NCBI GenBank assembly: GCA_009733715.1
Contig: WMKJ01000001.1
Coordinates: 1-64,000 of the forward strand
DNA length: 64,000 nt
Source: Herpomyces periplanetae
Lineage: Eukaryota; Ascomycota; Laboulbeniomycetes; Herpomycetales; Herpomycetaceae
Reading direction: 5' to 3'
Under the pieces are notes generated by a model. The model worked only from the letters and a program-made list of their open reading frames with translations, ran no database searches and was not told where the DNA came from. The position numbers and the translations under genes are program-made. Position 1 is the first letter of the stretch, and every line of letters starts with the position of its first letter. Below, one piece after another: positions 1 through 10,521 of the stretch.

Positions 1-2183
1 ATTAAAATTGCCTGTTCGGCGTAAAGAGGGGTAAACGAGCGGGGAAGTAATTAGGCTTGTAAATAGATTCGAGATGTGGGAGGATTAGGCGTCCAATGAA
101 ACCGATCTTTACAGACGTAGTGAAGCAAGTGATTAAAACTGGTGAAGATAAGTCAAGGTTTAAGATCGAACGATAACTTCTGCGGAAAATGTGATAACGA
201 AGTCCGGAAAAATGATAAAGCGAGGATAAATTTCGAGTTTCGGCTATGTAATGAAATGTTAAGAATGCAACTTCGGAAAGTTGATAAATGAGTGGAAAGA
301 AAATGTAAAGAGGAGAAAGTAACAATGTAAATTTACGTGAGTAAGTTGAAAGGAATAGAGTGTAATCAAATTTTTCAGGTAAGAGTGGGTAACGAGCAAG
401 AGTAAGTAAGGGATGGGATGAAAGAGACGTGATGTTGACAAGTTGAAATAAATTTAAAATTGAACTGGACGAATGGAGTTAGGTGAGGCGTAAAAAATGT
501 AAAGAAATCCACGAATTTAAGGTAATACTAAATAATTAACTTAAAATCGATGAAGTGGTAAGGGTCGAAGCGTGTAAAGAAGAGATGATGAAAGCGAAGC
601 GAGAATTTAATGTTGACGAAGATTGTGGGCAAAGAAGAATCCCAAAAAACGTCTTGAGATATTGTACACATTACATAATTCAGATTATGTAATCATGGGA
701 AAGTTGAAGATATGGGAGGGGGCGGAGAAGAGCATGGGGGAGAATTTAACGCTATTGATATGCTAGGTAATAAGAGTACTACAACGAGATAAAAGAATAG
801 AGAGGCTAATGGTAGGAATGGAGAAAAAATTTTGGGGAGGGAGTCTTAACTTGAAGGCCTAATTTGCAAAATACGTCTTTGCATGAAGCTTCATATATTC
901 AGAATCACCACCAGACTCGCATATCCGAGGTAATGTTGATCTAGACCCGAGTAAAATCACATGACAACTTGGATTATGTCGAATTAATAAAGTTCACTAG
1001 GAAGATATAATTTAGTAGAATAATAGTGAACGGAAAGTCTTTTCTAATATTATATCAAGTACATAATAAATTTATTTTTAGCTAATTAACTTATCGATCA
1101 TGCTTTGCATGTACTAATGTGTACATCTTTAAATTATAACAAAATTTAAGGATCCGATTCCCTATGACCTGTCACATCACAACTAGAAGTTACTTTCAGT
1201 ACCAAGCACGTGCTTAGTAGTATGAACCTCTGGTAAGTTTGGTTTTCGCTGAATAATCCGTTATGGTTATTTGGGGGATATTGATTGAAGGAAATGTGTA
1301 AAATGTTTGGGAGAAAGATAAAGGTTCGTTATAAGTTGGTTAAATGTGCAAGCGTAGGTATATATGTGGGATAATAGTTAATTCTTAATATCCATTAAAT
1401 AGTGATCGTTTAATTCTTTTAACGTAGTCTATATTCTAATGGCTTAGTTAGTTGCAAAACCAAGAAACTGATTCGGGATTCTTTACTCTAACTTTGCACA
1501 TTAAAGTTAAACTTCTACGTTAATCGCATACCTACGTTAATGGTACAACTACATTATGACATACACATGCGCATATTTATATATATACATCAACTCATTG
1601 ATAATTTTCTCGACTAACCCACCACTTTTCTCCCTTCTCTTCACCTTTAGCCTGCTGTACAGGAATTTATGTATTACGTGATACAATTATTGAGAAATTC
1701 TAAGGAAGATAGTTGGGAACGATGTAACATGTTTGTATATCGGGGCAAATTTTGACAGTTTGACCGACAAGTAGGAATGAAATTCGTGCTATACGTGCTA
1801 GTGTTGCAATTGGTAGTTTCAGAAAGTTATTTATGTTTATTATAAACCAGTGAGAAATACTATTTGGACACGAACGACTTTACATAATTATTAAATTATG
1901 ATGTTTAAGGCTTATTCTAGAAATAACGCATGAACTTGGGAATTCTCATTATAGTAGGTTTGTAAAGTTTAATTTGTTGCAATTGGTATATTTGGATACA
2001 GTATATATCGGGTCCCTCTTACACGCAGTATAGAGCTTTTCACAATTCCAACAAAATTTTATTGAAGCTCCAGTTTTTTTCAAGTTAGTTCGTATACGGA
2101 AATATGAAAAATAAAAGAGCAAGTAAAATTCTGACAAGCCGAGAATTTAACGCAAATTATCTGCTAGATATATCAAAGCAGCT
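1..2183. other. Gene-free left edge, purine-rich
   Basis: I see no supportable gene here. The first 860 bases are strongly purine-rich on the plus strand. Elsewhere in this window such tracts, read as pyrimidine-rich on the coding strand, lie upstream of genes, so this block is probably the promoter and leader of a minus-strand gene beyond the left edge. The minus-strand open frames at 2-325 and 259-441 are low-complexity Leu/Phe/Tyr/Ser text of that tract and show no domain. A 12-bp palindrome centred on CACGTG lies at 1204-1215. Confidence 0.5.
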
Positions 2184-2640
2184 CTACTTTTCAGGTGATT
2201 TGCTACCAAATCCAAGCGCTTCTTTGGCATGATCAAATATAGCATGTGCCGTTCCACCGTGTACATGTTCATCCTTGACAGTATCGATCTTATCGGCAAC
2301 ACACTGAGTTACACTCTTTTTGTCTTCAGGTTCGATTTTTCTATATATTTCAAAATGTATCAGACTCGAGAAAGTATACTATGATAAAACCATACAAAAA
2401 GGTATACCGAATTATTGAACAATTTGGACAGTCAAGTAGTTCATATAAACCTGTTGTATATCCCCTTTCATGAAAAATACAAGTATTCAAAAGATTTTGT
2501 AAAATTGAAGTTTACCTTCCTATGGTATCGGCTATATTTGTAACAGCTTCTTTGGCAACAGACGTGGCAGATTTACATGACTCAGGAGTGACGGCCTCAC
2601 CAATCTTGTCAGTAAAGTTCTTTCGTCCGCTGTCAGACAT
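2184..2640 (-). CDS. HSP12: HSP12/HSP9-family small stress protein
   Basis: This is a 93-residue hydrophilic protein in two exons, 2640-2516 and 2340-2184, split by a 175-bp intron. The donor is gtaaac and the acceptor tatag, and the join falls inside an Arg codon. The N-terminus MSDSGRKNFTDKIGEAVTPE and the following AKEAVTNIADTIGR segment match the start of yeast Hsp12 and fission yeast Hsp9. These are stress-induced, membrane-associating proteins that fold into amphipathic helices at membranes and accumulate in stationary phase. Length fits the family (about 85-110 residues). Each exon alone is too short to notice, and it was found by recognising the N-terminal motif. The join is inferred from phase and from continued family-like Lys/Asp/Glu-rich helix sequence in exon 2. 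About 2.4 kb of gene-free sequence lies upstream. Confidence 0.88.
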
Positions 2641-5122
2641 AATTCAACGAGTAAAAAGGGTATAAATTTTAGGTAAATACGTATGTACAAAAAGATAAAG
2701 CTTGTACTGTTTATATTGCCAAATTTATGGTCAGTGAAAGGAAACACTTATGTTAGATTGATATAACAAAACGAAGAGTGGAAAATTTGGGTAAAGTGAG
2801 GAACAAAATTATCGTTAATACCACAAGGACATTTTAAACCTAACAGAAGACGGGAGTTGGATGCCATTTTATATTGTTTAAATTGTTACACGTATAGTAT
2901 TTTGGGAATGGCATATTTAGCATGGTTTAGTATGTGAAAAGGGTAATATTTGGCTTAATTTCACCATGATAACAATGGAATGAGATAATGGTTCTCTGAT
3001 ACCGTCTAATCTGACCAAAGTCTACTTGCTCACAGTAATAGAACGTATGAAGCGGGGTGTGAAGGAATGTTGCGCAATATATTCATGGCCAATTGGTGAT
3101 ACAATGACTGAAAACTTCACCCCGCGTAGAGTTATCGTTTTACTGAGTGTTTACGGGGCTAAATCAAGGTAACTTCTTAAAGTGAAGAATTGATGAAAAT
3201 TGTAAGAGACTAAAGAAATTTATAAAATAATTCATGGAAGGTCAAACAATTATTTGAGACAACCTAAATAAGTCGAGACATTAGAAACAAAGGTATTCAA
3301 TATCACTTGAACATTGATAAGAAAATCAGTAAATTATGGTACAGAAGTACGCTAAAATATTTAAAGGTAGCATTTGAGAATTAGTATCATCAGATTGCTA
3401 GCAAAAAAAGTCTCTTGTAAACGGGGAATATGCCTGAGAAGATAACGGGAAGATATTCTGTTACAAGTTAAAGGCCGTACTCTACAATCCAAACATTTCA
3501 AAATATTTCCCAATTGGGTAATTCAGTAGATATAATCCTAAATAGGGAAAAAATGTGTTATTAATTATTTTAGGATGAATAAAGCATGAATAATGTAGCT
3601 TATTATTTTATCCAATAATCAAGATTTTGAATGGTTTTGTAAAATAAAAAGTAGAATTAGAAACACACACTTGTTTACTCGGTATTCCATTATTACATTA
3701 GGTGGAGTGTATAGGAGGAACGCTATGACGTATTGTGAGAAGATGGATTAATATGGTAGGCTTATGCATGTTGATGTAAGGGAGAAATAGAAGCCCAATA
3801 AGAAATTATATTCATTGAGATGTTAGAAAAAATACAGCTTAAGCTTTAATGCGCTAAAAAAAAAATGCAGAGGCGAATTCCGAAGTTTAACAACTATCGC
3901 AGCGGCAGGTTTCCGGGTCTGTCATGAAGGCAATCCAATAAAACAGGTAGGACGAAGTAATAGTGATGGAGAAGAGAATGGAAATCTGAATAGTATGTCG
4001 AAATTAATTTTCGTGATTGCAATAAAATTGTATTAAGATATGGACCCATGTTATAGCTTGTTATGCATAGAACAGTTCGTTTCAATGTATAACGAATCAG
4101 CCTGGGACCCCAAAAGCTTAGGTCTATCAAATAAGGTAGGCATTAACGAAATCAGATTTACCATATTGTTATCACTGATGGAGATATAATTGGCATCGCG
4201 AATCAATAACCCGACTAACTGGTATACGAATTAACGTTGCAAAGGATATTTGTCTGCATTAATTTACAATTCGTTTGCGCCCAAATCGTCATATTGGCAT
4301 GATCAAAGGCGTATTGATTTAGGCCTAAAAGGAAAAGACTAACAAACATACATATATAACCAACTTACAATTTATCAAGTTTAAGAAAATTTCCCAAAAA
4401 CACTTCATTAACAGATAGTATATACTTTAATCTATTATTTAAATCTCGTACATTTCACATCAGCTTGTCTCCATTCCTTGGCCAAGTACTAAAATGATGA
4501 CTAATCAGAATTGTTTGATGGTATACGATTTGAAGGACAGAAGCGAGTGGACGATGTAATAGTTTGTTTAAATTTTTATGATTTCATAAAAGTGATGTTC
4601 AACGGATTTTACACTTGAGAACTACATATGTATAATTTTATTTGAATTAAAATATACTAAATTTATGAATTACCATGGGGATATTTAAGGGCTTGTAAAT
4701 TGTCGTAATTTAAAAAAAAACTTTAAATAGATTTGTACCGATTTTTCCATGTCTACAGAGGCATAATGTTCCAACAGAAATCGAATAAAGTATAATGGAT
4801 TTGAATTTTTTTGAACACACATTTTTTGAAGATTAAAACCTTACACGTACACTACATTGCACTAACGAATCAAAAGGCTATATTCGATAAAATTTATCTT
4901 GTACCTCACTCACCATTGTGAGCTTACTGAAATCAACTAAATGTGCTTAGCTAAGCTGAACAGTATTTGCATGACTGATAAACTTATGAAATGGTATCGA
5001 GAGGAAGGGTTTTGCGACAACATGATATTCAATTACACTTATTGTTTGGCCAAGTGACGTATCTCACAAGACACAATTTTGATTAAAAGGTAATTGAATT
5101 AAGTTGATTTTTGAAAAGGAAA
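2641..5122. other. Gene-free interval between HSP12 promoter and PP2C 3' end
   Basis: About 2.5 kb with no convincing reading frame. It should hold the HSP12 promoter and leader on the left and the PP2C transcript end on the right. It is AT-rich, with poly(A) and poly(T) runs and short frames of at most 78 codons. I see no tRNA, repeat or conserved motif. Confidence 0.5.
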
Positions 5123-6823
5123 TTACCTCCAATTTTGTGGACTAAATTGAGTCTGAATACGACAGTCTCTAAGGGCTTTCGTTTGATTTGATGGTACACT
5201 CCCTTGCATACGCTTGGACCATCCTCCTAATCGTACTACCAATGCAGTAGCGTTGTCTGCATCGGATACTATATCAGTGGCAAATTTTGTAACATTATGC
5301 GCTCCAATTTCAGGCGTTGATGATTCCCTAATTATATCAATAACCTCTTGATCTGATAGAACACCTGACACTCCATCGGTTACCATTACAAAAAATGAAT
5401 ATTCAGAAACGTCTAATTCAATACATTGAATTTGAGGTTCTGCCGTAATTCCGTATGGCTTTCCTGGGTAATCACCGAATGCTCTAGAATTGGCAAATCC
5501 TACTAATCGTTGTTCACTAAATGAATCCACCATTGCCATTCCTGAATACCTTCTTAACCTATTAGACTCAGTGGGTAAGGGGAGATGATGAACGTCTGTT
5601 AACGGTATGGCTAATCCCGTTTCTGTACTGCACAAAATAATACGACTATCCCCTACGTGAGCTACGACAAGTGTAGCTTTAGCCGTGGGATCCCAAAACG
5701 GCGTATGAGTTGGCGTTGATATCAAGGCTATGCTGCAAGTACTTCCGCCGACGAAACGGGTTGTCTTTTTTGGCTTACTCATGGAAGATGGTGCGCTTTG
5801 CGTACTCTCTTTATAATTTTTCAAGGCTACCTTGGCTAAGGAGGATTCATCTTCGCTTTTTTCTTGTTTAGTGCTTATTGACAAAAAGTCCAAGTCTGCC
5901 TTTAGAAATGCATACTCAAGTGCACGCTCTATTTTACCATCTTTTACTCTGTCTTGTTGAATATGAGTCGTGCTTTCATCATTTACGCCAGTTGATTGCT
6001 TGAGATGGCGATGGGTAATAATGGTGGGGGCAGTGTTATTGAAAGTATCTGACGAAAGATACTTTGGTTTGAACCGCTTAAAATATCCACCGATTGAGCT
6101 TTTCCAATTATTTAGAAGAATACATTGCATTTCTAGAATATTGGGAGATTCCTTGTTCTTTGGTATTGTTCGCGAAGCTTTATTTTTGCCGCGTGAGGCT
6201 CGAGATTCGCCGTTTATCAAGGAACTTTTTATTTCATATAAGTTCCACGTATCTTCGAGATATTCATGAAGTTTTTCCTGTAAGAATTTACTGCACAAGT
6301 CACCTCCATGTCCGTCGAATATTCCAAAGTAAAACACTTGAGGATCGTCTGTTCCAGGATGCTGAGAATTATCTGATTTTGTGTATTTTGAACATTTATT
6401 GTCGCTTGGTTTTGCCGTTTTGCACAAAGGATTTGCAAAAGGGGGTATATTTAGAATACCCACTTGATAAGTATCCTCATTGTAAGGTCGACAGCCAGGT
6501 ATAGTAGAAGCACCAAAGTGGGATTTTGCACTTTGTATTGGAATGCGAAATACGTTGAAAGCCTGACATTCAGAGCGATCGATAATTGGTTTAATCCAGT
6601 TTAATCTGCTAACTGAACCACTTTGCTGTAATTCTTTTGATTTATCCAAATTTTCTGGGCAAGCATGAACTTTCTCGGGTAAGTTTAGTTCACGTTTCAA
6701 ATTTTTCACGGTAGGTAAACGTGCTAAGTAATAATCGTGAAAAAGTTGTGCCGGATAAGCGTTATGTTGACATTTGCGCATGAAGAATGATACAGTGCTG
6801 ACACCTCGGTTTATCACATTCAT
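5123..6823 (-). CDS. Mitochondrial-type PP2C Ser/Thr phosphatase (PTC6-like)
   Basis: A 566-residue metal-dependent protein phosphatase in one exon. PP2C motifs appear in order: RPYNEDTYQ (about residue 112), FGIFDGHGGD (about 166), GSTC (about 360), VAHVGDSR (about 388), FANSRAFGDYPGK (about 443), VTDGVSG (about 481) and DADNATALVVR near the C-terminus. The metal-binding Asp residues of the DGHGG, TDG and DN motifs are all present. The N-terminus (MNVINRGVSTVSFFMRKC) is basic, poor in acids and hydroxylated, like a mitochondrial presequence. The gap between DGHGG and GST is about 185 residues, longer than usual, and holds a low-complexity Lys/Ser insert. The open frame extends ten codons further to a TTG, but an upstream in-frame stop and the absence of an earlier ATG favour the ATG used. 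Assignment to the PTC6 branch, as opposed to PTC5 or PTC7, is a judgement from overall layout. Confidence 0.88.
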   Translation of the reverse strand: MNVINRGVSTVSFFMRKCQHNAYPAQLFHDYYLARLPTVKNLKRELNLPEKVHACPENLDKSKELQQSGSVSRLNWIKPIIDRSECQAFNVFRIPIQSAKSHFGASTIPGCRPYNEDTYQVGILNIPPFANPLCKTAKPSDNKCSKYTKSDNSQHPGTDDPQVFYFGIFDGHGGDLCSKFLQEKLHEYLEDTWNLYEIKSSLINGESRASRGKNKASRTIPKNKESPNILEMQCILLNNWKSSIGGYFKRFKPKYLSSDTFNNTAPTIITHRHLKQSTGVNDESTTHIQQDRVKDGKIERALEYAFLKADLDFLSISTKQEKSEDESSLAKVALKNYKESTQSAPSSMSKPKKTTRFVGGSTCSIALISTPTHTPFWDPTAKATLVVAHVGDSRIILCSTETGLAIPLTDVHHLPLPTESNRLRRYSGMAMVDSFSEQRLVGFANSRAFGDYPGKPYGITAEPQIQCIELDVSEYSFFVMVTDGVSGVLSDQEVIDIIRESSTPEIGAHNVTKFATDIVSDADNATALVVRLGGWSKRMQGSVPSNQTKALRDCRIQTQFSPQNWR

Positions 6824-9025
6824 TATAATTCTGCTTTGCAAACGCTTTTCCAAATGAACCTTCGAAAAAGAAATAATTTCATTTCTTTAACGATAATTTT
6901 ATTATATGATAGAGTATGGTTTAGTATACCGAAAATTTCAAAGAGTCAACTCAACGATCAATTGTATATAGTTAACGGGTATATAAGGGTACGATAAAAC
7001 CTTTATAATTAATACAACATTTTAATGACAAATGTTCAGAAGAAAACCTTAATATTCAACCAACATCTACCTACATCAGTTTCAATAAATTGATGCTGAA
7101 AATGATCATCATATATCGCGAACCAAGTCCAGAATGTGTATTGCTAGATCACATGATTCAGTATACTCTTTCCCATGTTCTGCATGACTAGTAGGAAAAA
7201 TATTCATCCGGTCTAGAATAAATGTTATCACGTGCCAAAGTTTGGATTTTTTGTTGAGATATTGTACGGAGTGGATATGAGAATGGTGGAGACAAAATGT
7301 ATATTGGGATATTGTTAATGTAGGTATTTGTATGATAATTAGCATAAGTGATTTTTATGTAGAATATTTGATCCATTTGGAAGTTAAACTGATCAATCCA
7401 TTTTCAGTACACAAATAATCCGAGTACGATTGATTTTAGCATAGTGAGTATGGCAGGTCATTTTTTGGTAGAAAATAAGTATCACTGTGTAAGGTTTACT
7501 TGATCAAATTCTATATATACTAGTGTCATGCAAGTAAATTTCAAACTGACATAAAATATTTTCTTGAAATTAGCAAACAACACTGCCTCATTTTAAAATG
7601 AATTTAAAAAAATATTGGTCTAAATTAGCCCACTCATTAGCCTAAACCCTATACTCTTAAGAAAGCGGAAAAAATATTTAACCTAATCCCATTAATAATG
7701 GCGGAATACTTTCATGTATACTATTTAATGTACAAACCCAATTAGTTAAAATTTAAGCGACAACCCAACGAACTAATCAATCTATATGTGCTCCCGTCTA
7801 TACTACTCATCAAAATAGTGCCTTATCTAACTAGGGGGAATTTGCCACCTTTCTTGAAAAGTCTCCCTCTAAGACGTAAGCTAATCCATTATCGTACCCT
7901 GTATTCGAAAATGTAATCCTTCGAGGATCCACGTGACAAAATTACTCCATGCCATAATTTCCAGGAGAATGGGCAAATGTGGCGGTACAAGCAAGTGAAG
8001 GTTAATGGAATTTTTTGAGAATTATATGTGGATTAGTGTGTACGTATGGGTAGGGATTAACGTGTCTGTATTCATATCTGCCCCCGCGTGAGCCTGTTAA
8101 CTGCTAAATAAATTTTCACTAGATAACATATATTTTTTCACAATCAATAGTATTCGCTGTACAGAGTAATTTCTCATTCATTATTACCAAAATTACGAAA
8201 TTTTATACAATTCAATCTTGACCTCATACTAATCAGTTTATACACTGATTTTCGGATAAACTCACTATTTTATGATCCCAATACTTTACCTTGCAAAGTA
8301 CATAATCTACTCAATTTTCTCGAATGTTGACTCATTCATTGCTTCTTTTCTAAAGCATCTACTACACCTTTTTCAAGTGTAATATTCATTACCTTCTACT
8401 CAACTCTTATTGCGATACATAATTGTTTGCTATTCTACAAAACTAACTTAAACAGTACTGATTTTTTAGGCAAAATTTTCAACTCGGCCCTTTAAATTTT
8501 ATGATACTTATATTATACTTTTCTTTTACTCTGTACTATTAGCTCTACGCCTAATTTTCAAGTTTGTTAAATTTGTCCTACCTCAAACTACACATCTTCA
8601 CACTCTCGTCAATCGCCAAAATTTGATCCCCGGTACGCTGCCACAGTTTTCATTAAATTTATTTTCTTCAATCACGTGACACTTGGATTGTTCATTTAAA
8701 GCTGATCTATGTGGAGGTGATTTTTTGGGCGGAGTTGAATTTATTCATACCTTTTTTTTCCTAGTTTATGTTGTTTTTGTATGCGTAACTATACTTTTAT
8801 TTTGTTTCGGAGCTTATACTCTAAAATCCGTTGCAAAACCAATTTCTGAACCACTTATTAATGACTTTTTGTCAACAAACTTTACACAAGTGCTAATCGA
8901 AACCATTAGCGTTTAACAGGCTTAAGCCGCCATGGTATAATTCACTTCCCCCATATTTATATTCATCCAAAAAAAAATAGCCTGCTCTTTTACTCAATAT
9001 TATTGGAACCAACTCTGGTCTTGAC
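6824..9025. other. Divergent promoter region between PP2C and PKR1
   Basis: About 2.2 kb with no supportable gene. CACGTG occurs at 7930-7935 and 8673-8678, the second within the octamer TCACGTGA about 350 bp before PKR1. The PKR1-proximal part is pyrimidine-rich on the plus strand, as expected of a fungal leader. A hydrophobic 77-codon frame at 8683-8916 has no ATG and follows directly after an in-frame stop, so it is not called. Confidence 0.5.
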
Positions 9026-9685
9026 ATGGCAGATTTTTTTTCATCATTGATCAATTCGATTTTTACTCCCGGTCCGACCAAATCTTTGATTACAGCTACC
9101 AATATCACCTTTTGTAGTCTTCAATGTGTACTTTTCCTTTTATTATTAGCTACTCACAGCTGGCACTTTGTTGCTTTAAGTAGCTTATGCGGAAGTTTAT
9201 GGTGGGCTATTAATTGGTTTATACGGGAATTGGAACTAGTTCGAGCTTCGCAGGATAATCCCCTTAAAAATCTTCAAAATTCATGGAACACACCTAATTC
9301 GTTTGCTACAGGTTCAAATTTGTCCCCCAACAAACACAAAAATCGTAAAATATTTACTACATCAAAGTACAAGTTACTATTATCTACTTCTGATGACGCT
9401 GAGACTAGCAGTGATTCCGGCCCGGATAAAATCTCCAATCCTCCCGTCTTATCTAAGGGTAAATCTGACTTTCAGTCTCTTGAAAAGTCCTCCTTACCAG
9501 GTGTGGAAAATGTGAATGACAAATCGGGACCTCAAATTTCTTTTAAGTCCTTATGGAATTGGAATATTTCTCCTTTCTTTTCAAAACCTTCCTTGCCCTC
9601 TCAAACTAGCTCGTCAAATGACCGAAGAGATGGGCAAACAGATAGTGAATGGGAGAAAGTTGAAACATCAGATATCAGCACCTAA
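9026..9685 (+). CDS. PKR1: PKR1-like V-ATPase assembly factor of the ER
   Basis: A 219-residue protein. The first 75 residues match yeast Pkr1: MADFFSSLINSIFTPGPT, then two closely spaced membrane segments (roughly 25-47 and 49-68), then WFIRELELVRA. Pkr1 is an ER membrane protein that works with the V-ATPase assembly factors in biogenesis of the membrane (Vo) sector. Yeast Pkr1 is about 122 residues; here the cytosolic tail is about 100 residues longer, Ser/Asp-rich, and ends in an acidic DSEWEKVE-type segment of unknown role. The ATG is the first in the frame. The gene sits head-to-head with the PP2C gene and tail-to-head with GRC3. Confidence 0.85.
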   Translation: MADFFSSLINSIFTPGPTKSLITATNITFCSLQCVLFLLLLATHSWHFVALSSLCGSLWWAINWFIRELELVRASQDNPLKNLQNSWNTPNSFATGSNLSPNKHKNRKIFTTSKYKLLLSTSDDAETSSDSGPDKISNPPVLSKGKSDFQSLEKSSLPGVENVNDKSGPQISFKSLWNWNISPFFSKPSLPSQTSSSNDRRDGQTDSEWEKVETSDIST

Positions 9686-10521
9686 CATTACCAATTTTTA
9701 TCATATGGCCCAACTTTCTCTCCCAAATGTTATCTTTTCCATATACCATTGCATCTCTCTTTGATTATGATCAAAATTATATTGAATTCGAATTTACCAG
9801 TGTTATTCATAAAATAACTTCTCATATCTTACCTACGGTTCCGTGATTCCCTTTGTAAACCTCGTCTATAAACTTTCTTTTTGCATTTTTGGGTCCTGCA
9901 TCATCTTGATCATATGATTAACATTTCTCATACATCATTGATAAATCTTGTACTTATCGACTACTTAAAATTCTTCAATAGATTACTTTGCATTTTCTTC
10001 AGGCTTAACTATTCATTGTATCCTTCTCTTAATCCCCAATTCCCAACTATACCCTAACCCTAAACTTTCCATTTTGCCCATACATTTTGGCATCCTTTTC
10101 TCGTGACGTCATAATCTCCTTATCCTTCACTATCGAATTGTCACGTGTACTTGTTTTATCAACTTATTACTGTGATTATTCAAGAAACTTTACATCTCGT
10201 GTATATATATTTTTGTTGAATAATTTATCATTAAACATTGCTTAAAATTTAAAAATAAAAATTTCCTTCATAATATTTTGTACTTCATACAAATTCTTAT
10301 AAAATTTCTTGTTGACCTTCTTCCCTCCCTCTATACACTTTTAGTCATATTATCTAGCACAGCCAGATCCACTCTGCTTAGTAAGTTTGGTAAAAATTTC
10401 CATTTTGTGTGGCCGAGATGTATCGTGATACAATGATTTGGATTGGGATTTTTCATGGGATTTGAGTTTTTTTGAAATTATAAATATTTATAAATTTAAA
10501 CATTTTATACATCGTTGCAAA
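9686..10521. other. PKR1-GRC3 intergenic, pyrimidine-rich
   Basis: 836 bp, pyrimidine-rich on the plus strand, and likely holding the PKR1 3' UTR and the GRC3 promoter. The recognisable sites are listed separately (telobox pair, CRE-like palindrome, CACGTG). No gene is seen. Confidence 0.5.
10051..10148 (+). promoter_or_regulatory. Putative GRC3 upstream sites: telobox pair, TGACGTCA, TCACGTGT
   Basis: Three recognisable elements lie within 100 bp, about 375-470 bp before the GRC3 ATG. A double telomere-like unit, ACCCTAACCCTAAAC, is at 10051-10065. A palindromic CRE, TGACGTCA, is at 10104-10111. TCACGTGT is at 10141-10148. Teloboxes are known Tbf1-type sites in front of ribosome-biogenesis genes of many ascomycetes, and CACGTG is bound by bHLH factors such as Cbf1. 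Their use here is inferred from sequence only. Confidence 0.35.

Noticed and set aside
2-441. Two minus-strand open frames (107 and 60 codons)
   Set aside because: They are Leu/Phe/Tyr/Ser text of a purine-rich tract read backwards, with no domain and alternative starts. A promoter or leader is more likely.
8683-8916. Hydrophobic 77-codon frame that could be a small membrane protein
   Set aside because: It has no ATG anywhere in the frame, begins right after an in-frame stop, and lies in the PKR1 leader.
10052-10065. Interstitial telomere remnant
   Set aside because: Only two CCCTAA units; more likely a promoter telobox than a telomere fusion scar.
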